DNA from: Candidatus Paceibacter sp. | GTDB taxonomy: Bacteria; Patescibacteriota; Minisyncoccia; UBA9983 | Direction of reading: 5' to 3' | DNA length: 38,667 nt | NCBI GenBank assembly: GCA_013360865.1 | Contig: JABWAS010000009.1 | Span: 1-38,667, forward strand | In this document: positions 1 through 7,334 of the stretch, piece after piece | Layout: each line of letters opens with the position of its first letter | How positions within the stretch are numbered: the stretch's first letter is position 1 | Position numbers and translations under genes: made by a program | The notes under the pieces: generated by a model | Told to the model about the DNA's origin: nothing | What the model saw: the letters and a program-made list of their open reading frames with translations, nothing else | The model's database searches: none

Positions 1-536
1 GCCGGAGGCATCCCTTCCAAATTGGCGCTGGGGGCGACCAGCGGACCGGTTTGAGAAATTAAATCTCGCAAATATTCATCATTCGGCAGACGAAAAGCCA
101 AAGAGTTTGAACCGCGGTGAAGATAATAAAATTTTTCATCGGGGCAGGGGAATATGATACTCACTTTCCCCGGCCAAAGCTTATTCAGCTTCTCCTGCGT
201 GGAATCAGTGTCATTTGCTCGGCTCGTCCCGACGAACGTCGGGACTGAAAATTTGCTCTTCTCGCGCCGTCGCGCTTCGAAAGGCGTCGCAAACGACACT
301 GATTTCACGCTTAATAAATTCAAATCATCAACCGCGCTTATCAAAATTATCATCGGCTTGGACGGCGTTCTTTTGCGGACGACGTAAATCCGTTCTACTG
401 CTTTTTCGTCCAAAGCCCGACCGACAAGTCCGTAAATAGTGTCGGTCGGCATCACGCCGATACCGCCTCCGCGTAAAATTTCTATGATTTTACTTTTTTG
501 AGATTTTGGGTCCTTTGGCCGTATCTTCAATGTCAT
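1..536 (-). CDS. tsaC: Threonylcarbamoyl-AMP synthase (TsaC/Sua5/YrdC), C-terminus cut by window edge
   Basis: Makes threonylcarbamoyl-AMP from threonine, bicarbonate and ATP for the t6A37 modification of ANN-decoding tRNAs. Reading leftward from 536 the frame stays open to base 1 (178 codons seen). YrdC signatures visible are GVMPTDTIYGLVG, then VVRKRTPSKPMIILIS, LWPGKVSIIFP, RLPNDEYLRDL and GPLVAPSANLEG. The ATG at 534-536 lies inside cysS, so the two genes overlap by 47 nt in different frames. It is preceded by AAAAGG five bases or so upstream, and it gives the short basic lead common in the family before the core. A roughly 99-bp palindromic segment (204-302) adds about 33 residues between the DLNLLSV and QEKLNKLWPG blocks, where relatives have a short loop. 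The gene is cut by the window, so its C-terminus and any Sua5 extension are unknown. Confidence 0.9.
   Translation of the reverse strand, partial: MTLKIRPKDPKSQKSKIIEILRGGGIGVMPTDTIYGLVGRALDEKAVERIYVVRKRTPSKPMIILISAVDDLNLLSVKSVSFATPFEARRREKSKFSVPTFVGTSRANDTDSTQEKLNKLWPGKVSIIFPCPDEKFYYLHRGSNSLAFRLPNDEYLRDLISQTGPLVAPSANLEGMPP
204..302. repeat. 99-bp compound palindromic insert inside tsaC
   Basis: The outer arms ATCAGTGTCATTTGC (204-218) and GCAAACGACACTGAT (288-302) pair over 15 bp with one mismatch. Inside is a perfect 9-bp hairpin GTCCCGACG-AA-CGTCGGGAC (226-245). ATTTGCTC also occurs twice in direct orientation (213-220 and 251-258). The length is 99 bp, or 33 codons, so the reading frame is kept. 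The encoded stretch is arginine/serine-rich and does not match YrdC conservation. Confidence 0.7.
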
Positions 537-1899
537 AGCCTTTTTGGTTGATTAGCCGCCGCAACTCGTCGGATTTTCTAAAGTCTTTCATTTTTCTGGC
601 TTTTTCGCGTTCGTCCGCCATTTCCAGAATATCCGGCGGAACGGTTATTTTTTCTTCCTTCGCCTTTTCCAAATCAAGTCCGAGCACCTGGTCAAATTCC
701 AGAATGAGGCTTAGTTTTTCAGTAGGGTAAATATCGGATTTTAACGCTTCCCACAAGACGGCCAGCGCCTGCGGGGCCTGCAAATCGTCTTCCAAAGCGG
801 CGGTGAATTTATTCTTCAGTTTTTTGGCCGCGTCGGTGTAATCTTCCATTTTCACGACAACACCCGCTTTTTCTTTAAGCTTGGCTGCGGCATTTTTAAT
901 TTTCTTCAGAGCTGTTTCGGCGGCCGACAATGATTCCCACGTAAAGTTCATTATCTGTCGATAATGCGTCTGCAAAAACAAGAGCCGCAAAGCCATCGGG
1001 TTTATATTTTTCTTTTTTATGTCGTCAACGGTGTAAAAATTTTCCAGCGACTTGCTCATTTTCTGGCCGTTAACCAGCAAGAACTCGTTGTGGAACCAGT
1101 ATTTTACGAAGGGCCTGCCGGTGGCCGCTTCCGACTGGGCGATCTCGTTTTCGTGATGAACGGGAATGTGGTCCACGCCTCCGGCGTGAACATCCACCGT
1201 GTCGCCGAGATACTTCATGCACATCGCCGAGCATTCTATGTGCCAGCCTGGGAAACCGTCGCCCCACGGCGACGGCCAGCGCATAATGTGATTTTTAAAT
1301 CTCCCCACGGCTTTAAACCATAAGGCAAAATCGGCCGGATTTTTTTTGCCCGGGTCGGCGTGAACTTCTTCGCGGACGGCAATCTTTTTCTCCGCCAGTT
1401 TCTGGCCGGAAAGTTTTCCGTAATTTTTAAATTTAGAAACGTCAAAATAAACCGCTTCTTTTGTTTCGTAAGCGAAACCTTTTTTTTCCAAAATTTTTAT
1501 CAAATCAATAAACTCCGGTATGTGGCCGGTGGCGTTGGAAAAAACATCCGGTCTTTTGATGTTTAAAGCGTCAATGGAATACAAAAAATAATCCGTGTAA
1601 ACTTTGGCAAGATCCCAGACGGTGGCGCCTTTTTTGGCGGCGCCTTTTTCCATTTTATCTTCGCCCTCGTCGCCGTCGCCGGTAAGATGTCCGACGTCGG
1701 TGATGTTCATCACATGCTTCATTTTATAGCCAAGATATTGGAGGAAGCGTTTTAAAACATCGTTGTTTATGTAGGTTCTTAGATGGCCGATGTGGGTGTA
1801 ATCGTAAACCGTCGGCCCGCAGGAATAAAAAGAAACATCGGGAGGATGAAGCGGTTTAAATTCTTCAATTTTTCTTGACGCGGTGTTATATAATTTCAT
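490..1899 (-). CDS. cysS: Cysteinyl-tRNA synthetase
   Basis: Class I aminoacyl-tRNA synthetase that charges tRNA-Cys in the cytosol; 469 residues, the normal length. The HIGH motif lies at residues 36-39 in [16 protein letters not shown], the zinc-site Cys is C27 in SCGPTV, a second zinc region is GWHIECSAM, and KMSKS is present in [11 protein letters not shown]. The N-terminal start [14 protein letters not shown] matches the family start. No Shine-Dalgarno is visible. An AT-rich upstream region holds a possible extended -10 (TGCTAAAAT on the minus strand), giving a short leader. The end overlaps the start of tsaC, and the gene is divergent from the VTT membrane protein. Identification is secure. 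Confidence 0.97.
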   Translation of the reverse strand: MKLYNTASRKIEEFKPLHPPDVSFYSCGPTVYDYTHIGHLRTYINNDVLKRFLQYLGYKMKHVMNITDVGHLTGDGDEGEDKMEKGAAKKGATVWDLAKVYTDYFLYSIDALNIKRPDVFSNATGHIPEFIDLIKILEKKGFAYETKEAVYFDVSKFKNYGKLSGQKLAEKKIAVREEVHADPGKKNPADFALWFKAVGRFKNHIMRWPSPWGDGFPGWHIECSAMCMKYLGDTVDVHAGGVDHIPVHHENEIAQSEAATGRPFVKYWFHNEFLLVNGQKMSKSLENFYTVDDIKKKNINPMALRLLFLQTHYRQIMNFTWESLSAAETALKKIKNAAAKLKEKAGVVVKMEDYTDAAKKLKNKFTAALEDDLQAPQALAVLWEALKSDIYPTEKLSLILEFDQVLGLDLEKAKEEKITVPPDILEMADEREKARKMKDFRKSDELRRLINQKGYDIEDTAKGPKISKK

Positions 1900-1952
1900 A
1901 ACTTGTTAATTTATTTTATTTTAGCATAAATATGCTTTAAACTTAAGACAGA

Positions 1953-2579
1953 ATGAGAAAAATCAACAAAAAAGAGCTGGCGGCTTTTGCTGGGCTTATC
2001 GCCGTGTTCGTTTTTTCTTCTTATTTTTCGCTGAAGTATTCCAAAGAACTTAAAGAGCTAGTTTATTTGCAGGGAATCTGGGGGATGCTGGCGTATGTCG
2101 CTTTGGAGGTTGCGTCAATAGTAATCTTGCCACTGACGACCTTGCCGCTGCTTCCGGTGGCGGTGGTATTTTGGGGCAGCCTTGTCGCCGGAATCTTAAG
2201 CGTGACGGGCTGGATGATCGGAGGTTTTTTAGCTTTCAAAATCGCCAGGAGATACGGAAAACCTGTCGTTTCAAAACTTGTAAACCACGACCGGATAGAG
2301 AGAATAGAAAAGATGATTCCGACTGAGCATGTTTTTTGGGTTATTGTTTTTTTAAGAATGTCTTTGCCGGTGGATATATTGAGTTATGTGCTGGGGCTCT
2401 TCGGTAATATTTCACTAAGGACTTATATACTGGCCACTTTTATCGGCATTGTGCCGTTCGCGTTTATTTATTCTTATTCTGTTAATCTGCCGACCTGGTA
2501 CCAGATTATAACGATGGGATTTTCTTTGGGCGTAGTATTTTTGGGCTACAACAGGGGACGGTCAAAATATAAAAATTAA
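1953..2579 (+). CDS. VTT-domain (DedA/TVP38-TMEM64-like) membrane protein
   Basis: A 208-residue integral membrane protein. It has an N-terminal TM after a short basic lead, followed by hydrophobic segments around residues 45-60, 65-95, 130-155, 160-180 and 180-200. The central signature of the VTT family is recognisable: a glycine-rich re-entrant stretch (WGSLVAGILSVTGWMIGGFLAFKIAR, described here only by its G/A pattern) followed by RRYGKPVV, and then FLRMSLPVDILSYVLGLF, which matches the F-x-R-x-x-P-x-x-P-x-D-x-x-x-Y region. Relatives are flippase or polyamine/lipid transport-associated proteins, and the substrate here is unknown. It is divergent from cysS with a 53-bp spacer carrying the small palindrome AGCAT-AAAT-ATGCT. 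No terminator is visible after it. Confidence 0.8.
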   Translation: MRKINKKELAAFAGLIAVFVFSSYFSLKYSKELKELVYLQGIWGMLAYVALEVASIVILPLTTLPLLPVAVVFWGSLVAGILSVTGWMIGGFLAFKIARRYGKPVVSKLVNHDRIERIEKMIPTEHVFWVIVFLRMSLPVDILSYVLGLFGNISLRTYILATFIGIVPFAFIYSYSVNLPTWYQIITMGFSLGVVFLGYNRGRSKYKN

Positions 2580-2646
2580 AAATGCAGGACTAGGTTATAC
2601 CCCGCTCCATAATTGCTCTTTGCTCATGCTCGGCTATCATTAAATT

Positions 2647-2829
2647 ATGAGTTTTCTCAACTCGCGGATATTTTTGGCGTTAATCGGGATTTTTTCCGGC
2701 ATATTGATATTTGAGGAAATGGTAGTCGGGGCGGCGATGTTTATCGCCGTCGGCGTCGGCACCTGGGCGGCTTTCCGGAAAAGAAAAAAGAAAACCGCCG
2801 CCAAAGCAAAGGCGAATATTTTTTATTGA
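2647..2829 (+). CDS. Small two-TM hypothetical protein
   Basis: A 60-residue ORF with two hydrophobic segments (IFLALIGIFSGILIF and VVGAAMFIAVGVGTWAAF) and a lysine/arginine-rich tail (RKRKKKTAAKAKA). This is a credible topology for a small inner-membrane protein. There is no Shine-Dalgarno. A possible promoter (TTGCTC at 2613, TATCAT at 2635-2640, 16-nt spacer) would start transcription at or just before the ATG, in keeping with the leaderless pattern elsewhere in the window. It ends 7 nt before the convergent queA end. I do not recognise a family. It could be spurious, but composition and fit between neighbours favour a real gene. Confidence 0.5.
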   Translation: MSFLNSRIFLALIGIFSGILIFEEMVVGAAMFIAVGVGTWAAFRKRKKKTAAKAKANIFY

Positions 2830-2836
2830 TGGCGGA

Positions 2837-3880
2837 CTACAAAATCATCATTCCGTCGCCGAAGGAGAACAGGTGGAATTTTTGGCGGATGGCTTTTTGG
2901 TACAGTTCTAAAGTATTTTTGCGTCCGGCGAAGGCGGAAATGAGCATCAGAAGACTGGAACGGGGGACGTGGAAGTTGGTGATAAGTCCGTCTACGATTT
3001 TAAACTTATAACCTTCGCGGATAAAAATATCGGTCTGGCCGCAGCCTGAAATCAAAACTCCATTAGCATCAGATTTTGCTTCCAAAGCTCTGGTCACGGT
3101 ACTGCCTACGGCGATAATTGGCCAGCCTTCTTCTTTAGCCTTGTTTATCGCGTCGGCGGCGCTCTCGCTTATTTCAAAATATTCCTGATGCAGCTTTCCG
3201 GTCGCGATATTTTCTTCCATTAGCGGAGCAAAAGTACCAAGTCCGACGTGCAAAGTTATAAACTCAATGTTGTGTCCGGATTTTTTTATTTTGTCCAATA
3301 AACTTTGGGTGAAATGCAAAGAAGCGGTCGGGGCCGCCACGGAACCGGTCTGCTTGGCGAATATCGCCTGATACTTTTCCCGCAATTCTTTTTCTTTAAG
3401 CAGTGTTTCTTTTATGTAGGGCGGCAAGGGAGTTTTGCCGTATCTTTGCAGAACGCTGAAAATTTCATCCGCCGGAAAAGACGGTCTTAAAAAATAAAAT
3501 TTTTCGCTTTGCCCCGCGACCGTAAAAAATAATTTTGAAGTCAGGAAAATTTTTGAGCTGATTTCAATTTTCCGGTCGGACAAAAATTTCAAGTTATCGC
3601 CGTTTTGGCCAATGTACAAAAGGACGATTTTCCCGCCGGTTTCTTTACGGCAAATGAGCCTTGCGGGCACGACTTTGGTCTGGTTGAAAACCAGCAGAGA
3701 TTTTTCGGGCAGATACTCGGTTGTGTTGGCAAAAATGTCAAAAAAGACTTTATCCGACTTACGGTTGTAAATCATAAGTCTGGCGCTGTCGCGCGGAGAA
3801 GCGGGGGATTGGGCGATAAGTTCTTTCGGATATTGATAATCGTAAGCGTCTAAAATTTTTTGAAAATCCGTATCGTTCAT
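2837..3880 (-). CDS. queA: S-adenosylmethionine:tRNA ribosyltransferase-isomerase (QueA)
   Basis: Transfers and isomerises the ribosyl part of SAM onto preQ1-modified tRNA to form epoxyqueuosine at wobble position 34. It has 347 residues, full length. Family blocks seen are YDYPKELIA-type start YQYPKELIAQSPASPRDSAR, FNQTKVVPARL, GSVAAPTASLHFT, HVGLGTFAPL, IIAVGSTVTRALE, TDIFIREGYKFKIVDGL and TNFHVPRSSLLMLISAF. The ATG overlaps the rsmE stop by 4 nt (ATGA), so translation is probably coupled. It is the last gene of the archease-thpR-rtcB-rsmE-queA run and converges with the small gene at 2647-2829. Confidence 0.96.
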   Translation of the reverse strand: MNDTDFQKILDAYDYQYPKELIAQSPASPRDSARLMIYNRKSDKVFFDIFANTTEYLPEKSLLVFNQTKVVPARLICRKETGGKIVLLYIGQNGDNLKFLSDRKIEISSKIFLTSKLFFTVAGQSEKFYFLRPSFPADEIFSVLQRYGKTPLPPYIKETLLKEKELREKYQAIFAKQTGSVAAPTASLHFTQSLLDKIKKSGHNIEFITLHVGLGTFAPLMEENIATGKLHQEYFEISESAADAINKAKEEGWPIIAVGSTVTRALEAKSDANGVLISGCGQTDIFIREGYKFKIVDGLITNFHVPRSSLLMLISAFAGRKNTLELYQKAIRQKFHLFSFGDGMMIL

Positions 3881-4596
3881 TGGATGTTTACGGCAACGTA
3901 GCTGGCAACGACGGCCGCCGTTTCCGCCCTTAAAACAGTTTTACCCAATCCGGCAAATGTAAATCCGGCAGATTGGGCTGTTTTTACTTCTTCGTCCGCC
4001 CAACCTCCTTCCGGCCCCACAAAAATTCCGATATGGCATTCTGTATTTTTAGGCCGATCGGCATTTTTTTGCAGAATAAGACTATAGCCAGTTTGGAAAA
4101 ATAAATTTAAGTCGTTTTTATTTTTTGCTTCATCAACAGACTTTTCAAAGTCAGACGCTTTGTTAAGTTTCGACAAAATTCCGCGGCCGGATTGTTCAGC
4201 TGCTTCTTTAATGATTTTATTTAGCCGTTCGTAATTCAGGCCAAGTTTTATCGTTCTTGCCGTGATAATCGGCGTTATTTCTTTTACCCCGACTTCCACT
4301 GCTTTCTGTGCCGCCAATTCAAAATTCTCTTTCTTCAAAATGGGGCAATAGAGATGGGCGTAATTTTCCGGCTCGTTTTCGTTTCTATAAACTTTCAAAA
4401 TCTCCAACTTGGAAGCTAAGCTTCCAAGTTCAGCAAAGCGGGCCGTTGTCTCGTTCATATTTCCGTCGCATAAAATAATTTCATCGCCCGCCCTAAGCCG
4501 CAAAACATTTTTCGCCTGATTGATAAAATCGGCGTCATTAATTGACACTTCTTTTTTTGATAAATCAAAATTTCCGATGAATCGATGCAAGCGCAT
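3877..4596 (-). CDS. rsmE: 16S rRNA (uracil(1498)-N3)-methyltransferase (RsmE)
   Basis: SPOUT-class methyltransferase that modifies U1498 of 16S rRNA in the 30S decoding region. It has 239 residues. Seen are the start MRLHRFIGNFD, the conserved block KAVEVGVKEITPIITART, the AAEQSGRG motif and the knot signature FVGPEGGWADEEV followed by LGKTVLRAETAAVVA. Reading from the start, a perfect palindrome (4406-4430) encodes an extra stretch ELGSLASKLE in the N-terminal PUA-like domain. It starts 3 nt after the rtcB stop and overlaps queA by 4 nt, so it sits in the operon. Confidence 0.95.
   Translation of the reverse strand: MRLHRFIGNFDLSKKEVSINDADFINQAKNVLRLRAGDEIILCDGNMNETTARFAELGSLASKLEILKVYRNENEPENYAHLYCPILKKENFELAAQKAVEVGVKEITPIITARTIKLGLNYERLNKIIKEAAEQSGRGILSKLNKASDFEKSVDEAKNKNDLNLFFQTGYSLILQKNADRPKNTECHIGIFVGPEGGWADEEVKTAQSAGFTFAGLGKTVLRAETAAVVASYVAVNIQ
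4406..4430. repeat. 25-bp palindrome inside rsmE (ACTTGGA family)
   Basis: AACTTGGAAGCT-A-AGCTTCCAAGTT: perfect 12-bp arms with a 1-nt centre. Its ends ACTTGGA/TCCAAGT are shared with the palindromes in recR (14758-14799) and in the ctpA-rplI spacer (19229-19251). Confidence 0.75.
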
Positions 4597-4599
4597 AAA

Positions 4600-6003
4600 T
4601 TATCCTTTTACCACCGCCAGCGGCTTCATTTTGGCCACTTTTTTGGCGATGCCGGCATTGTGAACCACATCCACCACTTCGTCAACGTCTTTATAAGCCG
4701 TCGGCGCTTCTTCGGCGAGGCCAGACATTGAGCCGGCCGCCACGACAATGCCTTCATTTTCCAATTCTTGTTTGAGCGCGGAACCGCTTATTTCTCGCTT
4801 GGCCTGATGGCGCGACATTCTTCGGCCGGCGCCGTGGCAGGACGAGCCGAAACTTTCTTCCAGCGCTTTTTCCTGACCGATAAGCAAATAAGAGCCGGTG
4901 CCCATACTGCCGGGAATAATAACCGGCTGATTGGGAAAGGCTCGGGTAGCGCCCTTGCGGTGCATTACCATCGTTTTTTCTTTCCCGTTGATTTTATAAT
5001 TTTCCACCTTGGCGATGTTGTGCGCCACGTCGTAAAGAATATCCAACTTGCCCCCGTCGCCGAAAACTTTTTTCCACGCCTGCCTTACTTCGTAAGTAAT
5101 GAGCTGGCGGTTGGCCCAGGCGAAGTTGGCGCCGGCGCACATCGCTTTAAAATATCTCTGACCTTCATCCGACTTAAACGGCGCGCAGGCCAGTTCTTTG
5201 TCGGCCAAAGCGATGCCGTATTTTTGCGCCGCCGCCAGCATTACTTTTATGTAATCAGTGGCTATTTGATGGCCCAGCCCGCGCGAACCGGTGTGGATTA
5301 AAACTGCCGCTTGCCCTTCAAAAACACCCAGCCTGTCCGCCTCGGCTTTGTCAAAAATTTTCTCCACCGCCTCCACTTCCACGAAGTGGTTGCCCGCGCC
5401 CATTGTGCCGAGTTGGTCGGCGCCGCGCGCCTTAGCTTGAGCAGACACCAGCACAGCGGAAGCTTGTTCAAGACGACCCTCCGATTCTGTATGTTTTAGG
5501 TCTTCCGACGCGCCGTAGCCCATCTCCGCCATTCTTTTGGCGCCGCCTTCCAGAACCGCGTCCAACTCTTTTCCTCTTAAATCCAAAATCCCGCCTTTGC
5601 CCACGCCGGAGGGAACTTCTTTGTAAATCGCCCGAGCCAGTTCGTGTTTTTTTACTTCCAAATCTTTTGCTGGAATTTGAGAAATAAGCAAGCGGACCCC
5701 GCAGTTTATGTCGTAACCGATGCCGCCAGGTGATATCACTCCACTTTCCGCGTCAAACGCCGCCACGCCGCCGATAGGGAAACCGTAGCCCTCATGGATG
5801 TCCGGCATGGCGATGGCGTATTTTTGGATACCAGGCAAAGTGGAAACATTTACTAATTGTTCCAATGACCGGTCGCGGACAACCTCGACAAGCATCTTTT
5901 CCGTAGCGTAAATTCGGGCCGGAACCTTCATTCCCGGCCTCGCGCCCAGCGGTATTTCCCAAAGCCAGTCGTGAATTTTGATAAGATTATTTTTGCTGAA
6001 CAT
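4600..6003 (-). CDS. rtcB: RNA-splicing ligase RtcB
   Basis: GTP- and Mn2+-dependent ligase that joins RNA 2',3'-cyclic-phosphate or 3'-phosphate ends to 5'-OH ends. It has 467 residues, the usual length. Visible active-site blocks are MPDIHEGYGFPIGGVAAFD, SPGGIGYDINCGVRLL (metal-binding Asp and Cys), GTMGAGNHFVEV, VLIHTGSRGLGHQ, YDVAHNIAKVE, VMHRKGATRAFP, IPGSMGTGSYL and SSCHGAGRRMSR, which carries the His that accepts GMP. All key residues are present, so it should be active. It lies 12 nt after thpR and 3 nt before rsmE. Archease and a 2',3'-cyclic phosphodiesterase immediately upstream suggest a dedicated RNA repair or splicing unit. Confidence 0.97.
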   Translation of the reverse strand: MFSKNNLIKIHDWLWEIPLGARPGMKVPARIYATEKMLVEVVRDRSLEQLVNVSTLPGIQKYAIAMPDIHEGYGFPIGGVAAFDAESGVISPGGIGYDINCGVRLLISQIPAKDLEVKKHELARAIYKEVPSGVGKGGILDLRGKELDAVLEGGAKRMAEMGYGASEDLKHTESEGRLEQASAVLVSAQAKARGADQLGTMGAGNHFVEVEAVEKIFDKAEADRLGVFEGQAAVLIHTGSRGLGHQIATDYIKVMLAAAQKYGIALADKELACAPFKSDEGQRYFKAMCAGANFAWANRQLITYEVRQAWKKVFGDGGKLDILYDVAHNIAKVENYKINGKEKTMVMHRKGATRAFPNQPVIIPGSMGTGSYLLIGQEKALEESFGSSCHGAGRRMSRHQAKREISGSALKQELENEGIVVAAGSMSGLAEEAPTAYKDVDEVVDVVHNAGIAKKVAKMKPLAVVKG

Positions 6004-6015
6004 AAAGTTAGAATA

Positions 6016-6549
6016 TCAAAACAATGCTCTCCGTAAAATTTCATAATCCGCCCCGTTTGGAGAAAGTTTTGATTCCATTATAACCACGTTGTCCGTCTTT
6101 ACTTTCCAGGAGATTTTTTCGTCCAGGTTTTTAATAGGAAAGCCGCCAAAATCTTCCGGCTTGAAGCGAGCCATGGTGAGATGGGGCAGCCAGGGGCGGT
6201 TTTCGTTTTTAACTCCGAAAACATTTTCCAGTTTTTCTTTCATTTCAGTCAAAACCGTGTTTGCAACTCCCTCCGCCCATATTAAACGAGGATTATTTTT
6301 GTTCGAGCCGAAGCGCACTCTCGCAAATTCTATTTCAAAAGGCTGGAAATTTTTTATAGCATCTTTTAGTTTATCAGTGGTGGATTCAATATCGTTTTCC
6401 CGCCATGGCGGAACAAGAGTAAGATGCAGATTTTTCCCGGCCAGCCATCGGACTGGTAGTTTTTGCAGTTCCGTTTTGGAATTTATCCAATCCAAAATTT
6501 CTTTTTGCGAATCTTCCGGAATTGGTATGGCGATAAAAATTCTTTTCAT
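6016..6549 (-). CDS. thpR: RNA 2',3'-cyclic phosphodiesterase (2H superfamily, ThpR/LigT)
   Basis: 2H phosphoesterase that opens 2',3'-cyclic phosphate RNA ends, historically called 2'-5' RNA ligase. It has 177 residues. Both catalytic HxTx motifs are seen: HLTLVPPW near residue 44 and HLTMARF near residue 125. The start MKRIFIAIPIPE is typical. Its ATG overlaps the archease stop by 4 nt (ATGA), and it is followed after 12 nt by rtcB. Chemically it produces or removes the same end that RtcB uses, so the three genes probably act on the same RNAs. Which RNAs is unknown. Confidence 0.93.
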   Translation of the reverse strand: MKRIFIAIPIPEDSQKEILDWINSKTELQKLPVRWLAGKNLHLTLVPPWRENDIESTTDKLKDAIKNFQPFEIEFARVRFGSNKNNPRLIWAEGVANTVLTEMKEKLENVFGVKNENRPWLPHLTMARFKPEDFGGFPIKNLDEKISWKVKTDNVVIMESKLSPNGADYEILRRALF

Positions 6550-6950
6550 ATATCAAAAACTAAAACCGTTTCCCACTGACTTTCTTTATTTTGCTTTATT
6601 TCAGCTTCGTGATAGGTTATCGCCTTTATATCTTCGTCAAATCCGCCGACTTTAAATCCTTCAATTTCCGCCTCAAGACGAGTTTCGGAAAAATCCAAGA
6701 AATTAACTTTTGTGTAAACCTCCTTGTTTATTTGCGACATCGCCAAAACCTCGTTTAAAAAATCAACAAGTAAAGATGTTTTGTCTTGCGCGGATACGGA
6801 AACTTTTCTGATAATTGGCTTTCCGGTTTTTCGTTTTTCGCTCAAAACATCCGCAACCGCCAGCAAAGCCTCGCCAAAAAGCTCTTTAAGGCTGCTGGCT
6901 TGTATTTTAAGCCTTAAATCGGCGGTATGGGATAAAATTTCGTACGGCAT
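6546..6950 (-). CDS. Archease, RtcB activation factor
   Basis: Archease promotes RtcB guanylylation and turnover. It has 134 residues, family length. Recognisable are the start MPYEILSHTADLRLKI with the conserved H-T-A-D, the LLVDFLNEVL motif and the C-terminal FDEDIKAITYHEAEI block containing the acidic metal-binding residues and the invariant K-A-x-T-Y-H. It is the first gene of the minus-strand operon. A minus-strand extended -10 (TGTTACAAT, 6960-6968) puts the predicted transcript start about 3 nt before the ATG, with no Shine-Dalgarno. Confidence 0.93.
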   Translation of the reverse strand: MPYEILSHTADLRLKIQASSLKELFGEALLAVADVLSEKRKTGKPIIRKVSVSAQDKTSLLVDFLNEVLAMSQINKEVYTKVNFLDFSETRLEAEIEGFKVGGFDEDIKAITYHEAEIKQNKESQWETVLVFDI

Positions 6951-6959
6951 CTTAATAGA

Positions 6960-6968
6960 ATTGTAACA
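6960..6968 (-). promoter_or_regulatory. Extended -10 promoter of the archease-rtcB operon
   Basis: Reads TGTTACAAT on the minus strand. The hexamer ends 9 nt before the ATG at 6950, predicting a leader of only a few nucleotides. No good -35 was found. Confidence 0.5.
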
Positions 6969-6981
6969 TATCCACAGGGGC

Positions 6982-7011
6982 TTGACTTTTATTAAAATAC
7001 CAGGGTATAAT
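6982..7011 (+). promoter_or_regulatory. Sigma-70-type promoter for the 41-residue gene
   Basis: TTGACT (6982-6987), 18-nt spacer, TATAAT (7006-7011). The predicted start is near 7018, giving a leader of about 44 nt before the ATG at 7062. Confidence 0.8.
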
Positions 7012-7061
7012 AAGATAGTCTGTTTTTTATATCCGGTACCTTTTTATAAGGAGGATTAAAG

Positions 7062-7187
7062 ATGATTTGGCAAATAATAGTGTCAGTTGGAGTTATAGCG
7101 GTGCTGGCAATTTGTGCCAGGGAGATAATGGTTCTGAGAAGAGGACGCAAATATAGTTTCTTTGTTTTTTCAGAAGATGATTGCTAG
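7062..7187 (+). CDS. 41-residue single-TM peptide with arginine cluster
   Basis: Starts with ATG 7 nt after AAGGAGG (7049-7055), an excellent Shine-Dalgarno, and ends with TAG. The N-terminal 18 residues are hydrophobic (QIIVSVGVIAVLAICA), followed by REIMVLRRGRKYSFFVF and an acidic tail ending EDDC. Promoter, ribosome site and a downstream terminator (7225-7282) make a complete unit. No family is recognised. It may be a small membrane protein. Since argS follows the terminator and the peptide has an R-rich stretch (RRGRK), a leader-peptide role is an alternative, though argS also has its own promoter-like site. Confidence 0.7.
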   Translation: MIWQIIVSVGVIAVLAICAREIMVLRRGRKYSFFVFSEDDC

Positions 7188-7197
7188 AAAGGATATT

Positions 7198-7245
7198 ATG
7201 TCACCATCTTTGATTCGCTCGTACGGCTTGGCAAACTTATTTTAA
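7198..7245 (+). CDS. 15-residue mini-ORF overlapping a terminator arm
   Basis: ATG at 7198 follows AAAGG by 5 nt and encodes MSPSLIRSYGLANLF. Its last codons lie on the left arm of the 12-bp terminator stem (7225-7236). A ribosome on these codons would block the hairpin, so an attenuation role is conceivable. Chance occurrence cannot be excluded. Confidence 0.3.
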   Translation: MSPSLIRSYGLANLF

Positions 7246-7282
7246 ATTATAAATACACACAATGTTTGCCAAGCCTTTTATT
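7225..7282 (+). terminator. Rho-independent terminator upstream of argS
   Basis: GGCTTGGCAAAC (7225-7236) pairs perfectly over 12 bp with GTTTGCCAAGCC (7264-7275), with a 27-nt loop, followed by TTTTATTTTT. Confidence 0.8.
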
Positions 7283-7312
7283 TTTGCGCGGCTTCATAAA
7301 ATTGCCGATAAA

Positions 7313-7321
7313 TGCTATAAT
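7313..7321 (+). promoter_or_regulatory. Extended -10 promoter of argS
   Basis: TGCTATAAT, with 13 nt between the hexamer and the argS ATG. The predicted leader is about 7 nt, too short for a Shine-Dalgarno, and none is seen. Confidence 0.65.
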
Positions 7322-7334
7322 TTCGCCATAATAA

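Noticed and set aside
154-439. Plus-strand ORFs of 77 and 74 codons at the left end
   Set aside because: They are antisense to the clear TsaC/YrdC reading frame and show no family similarity.
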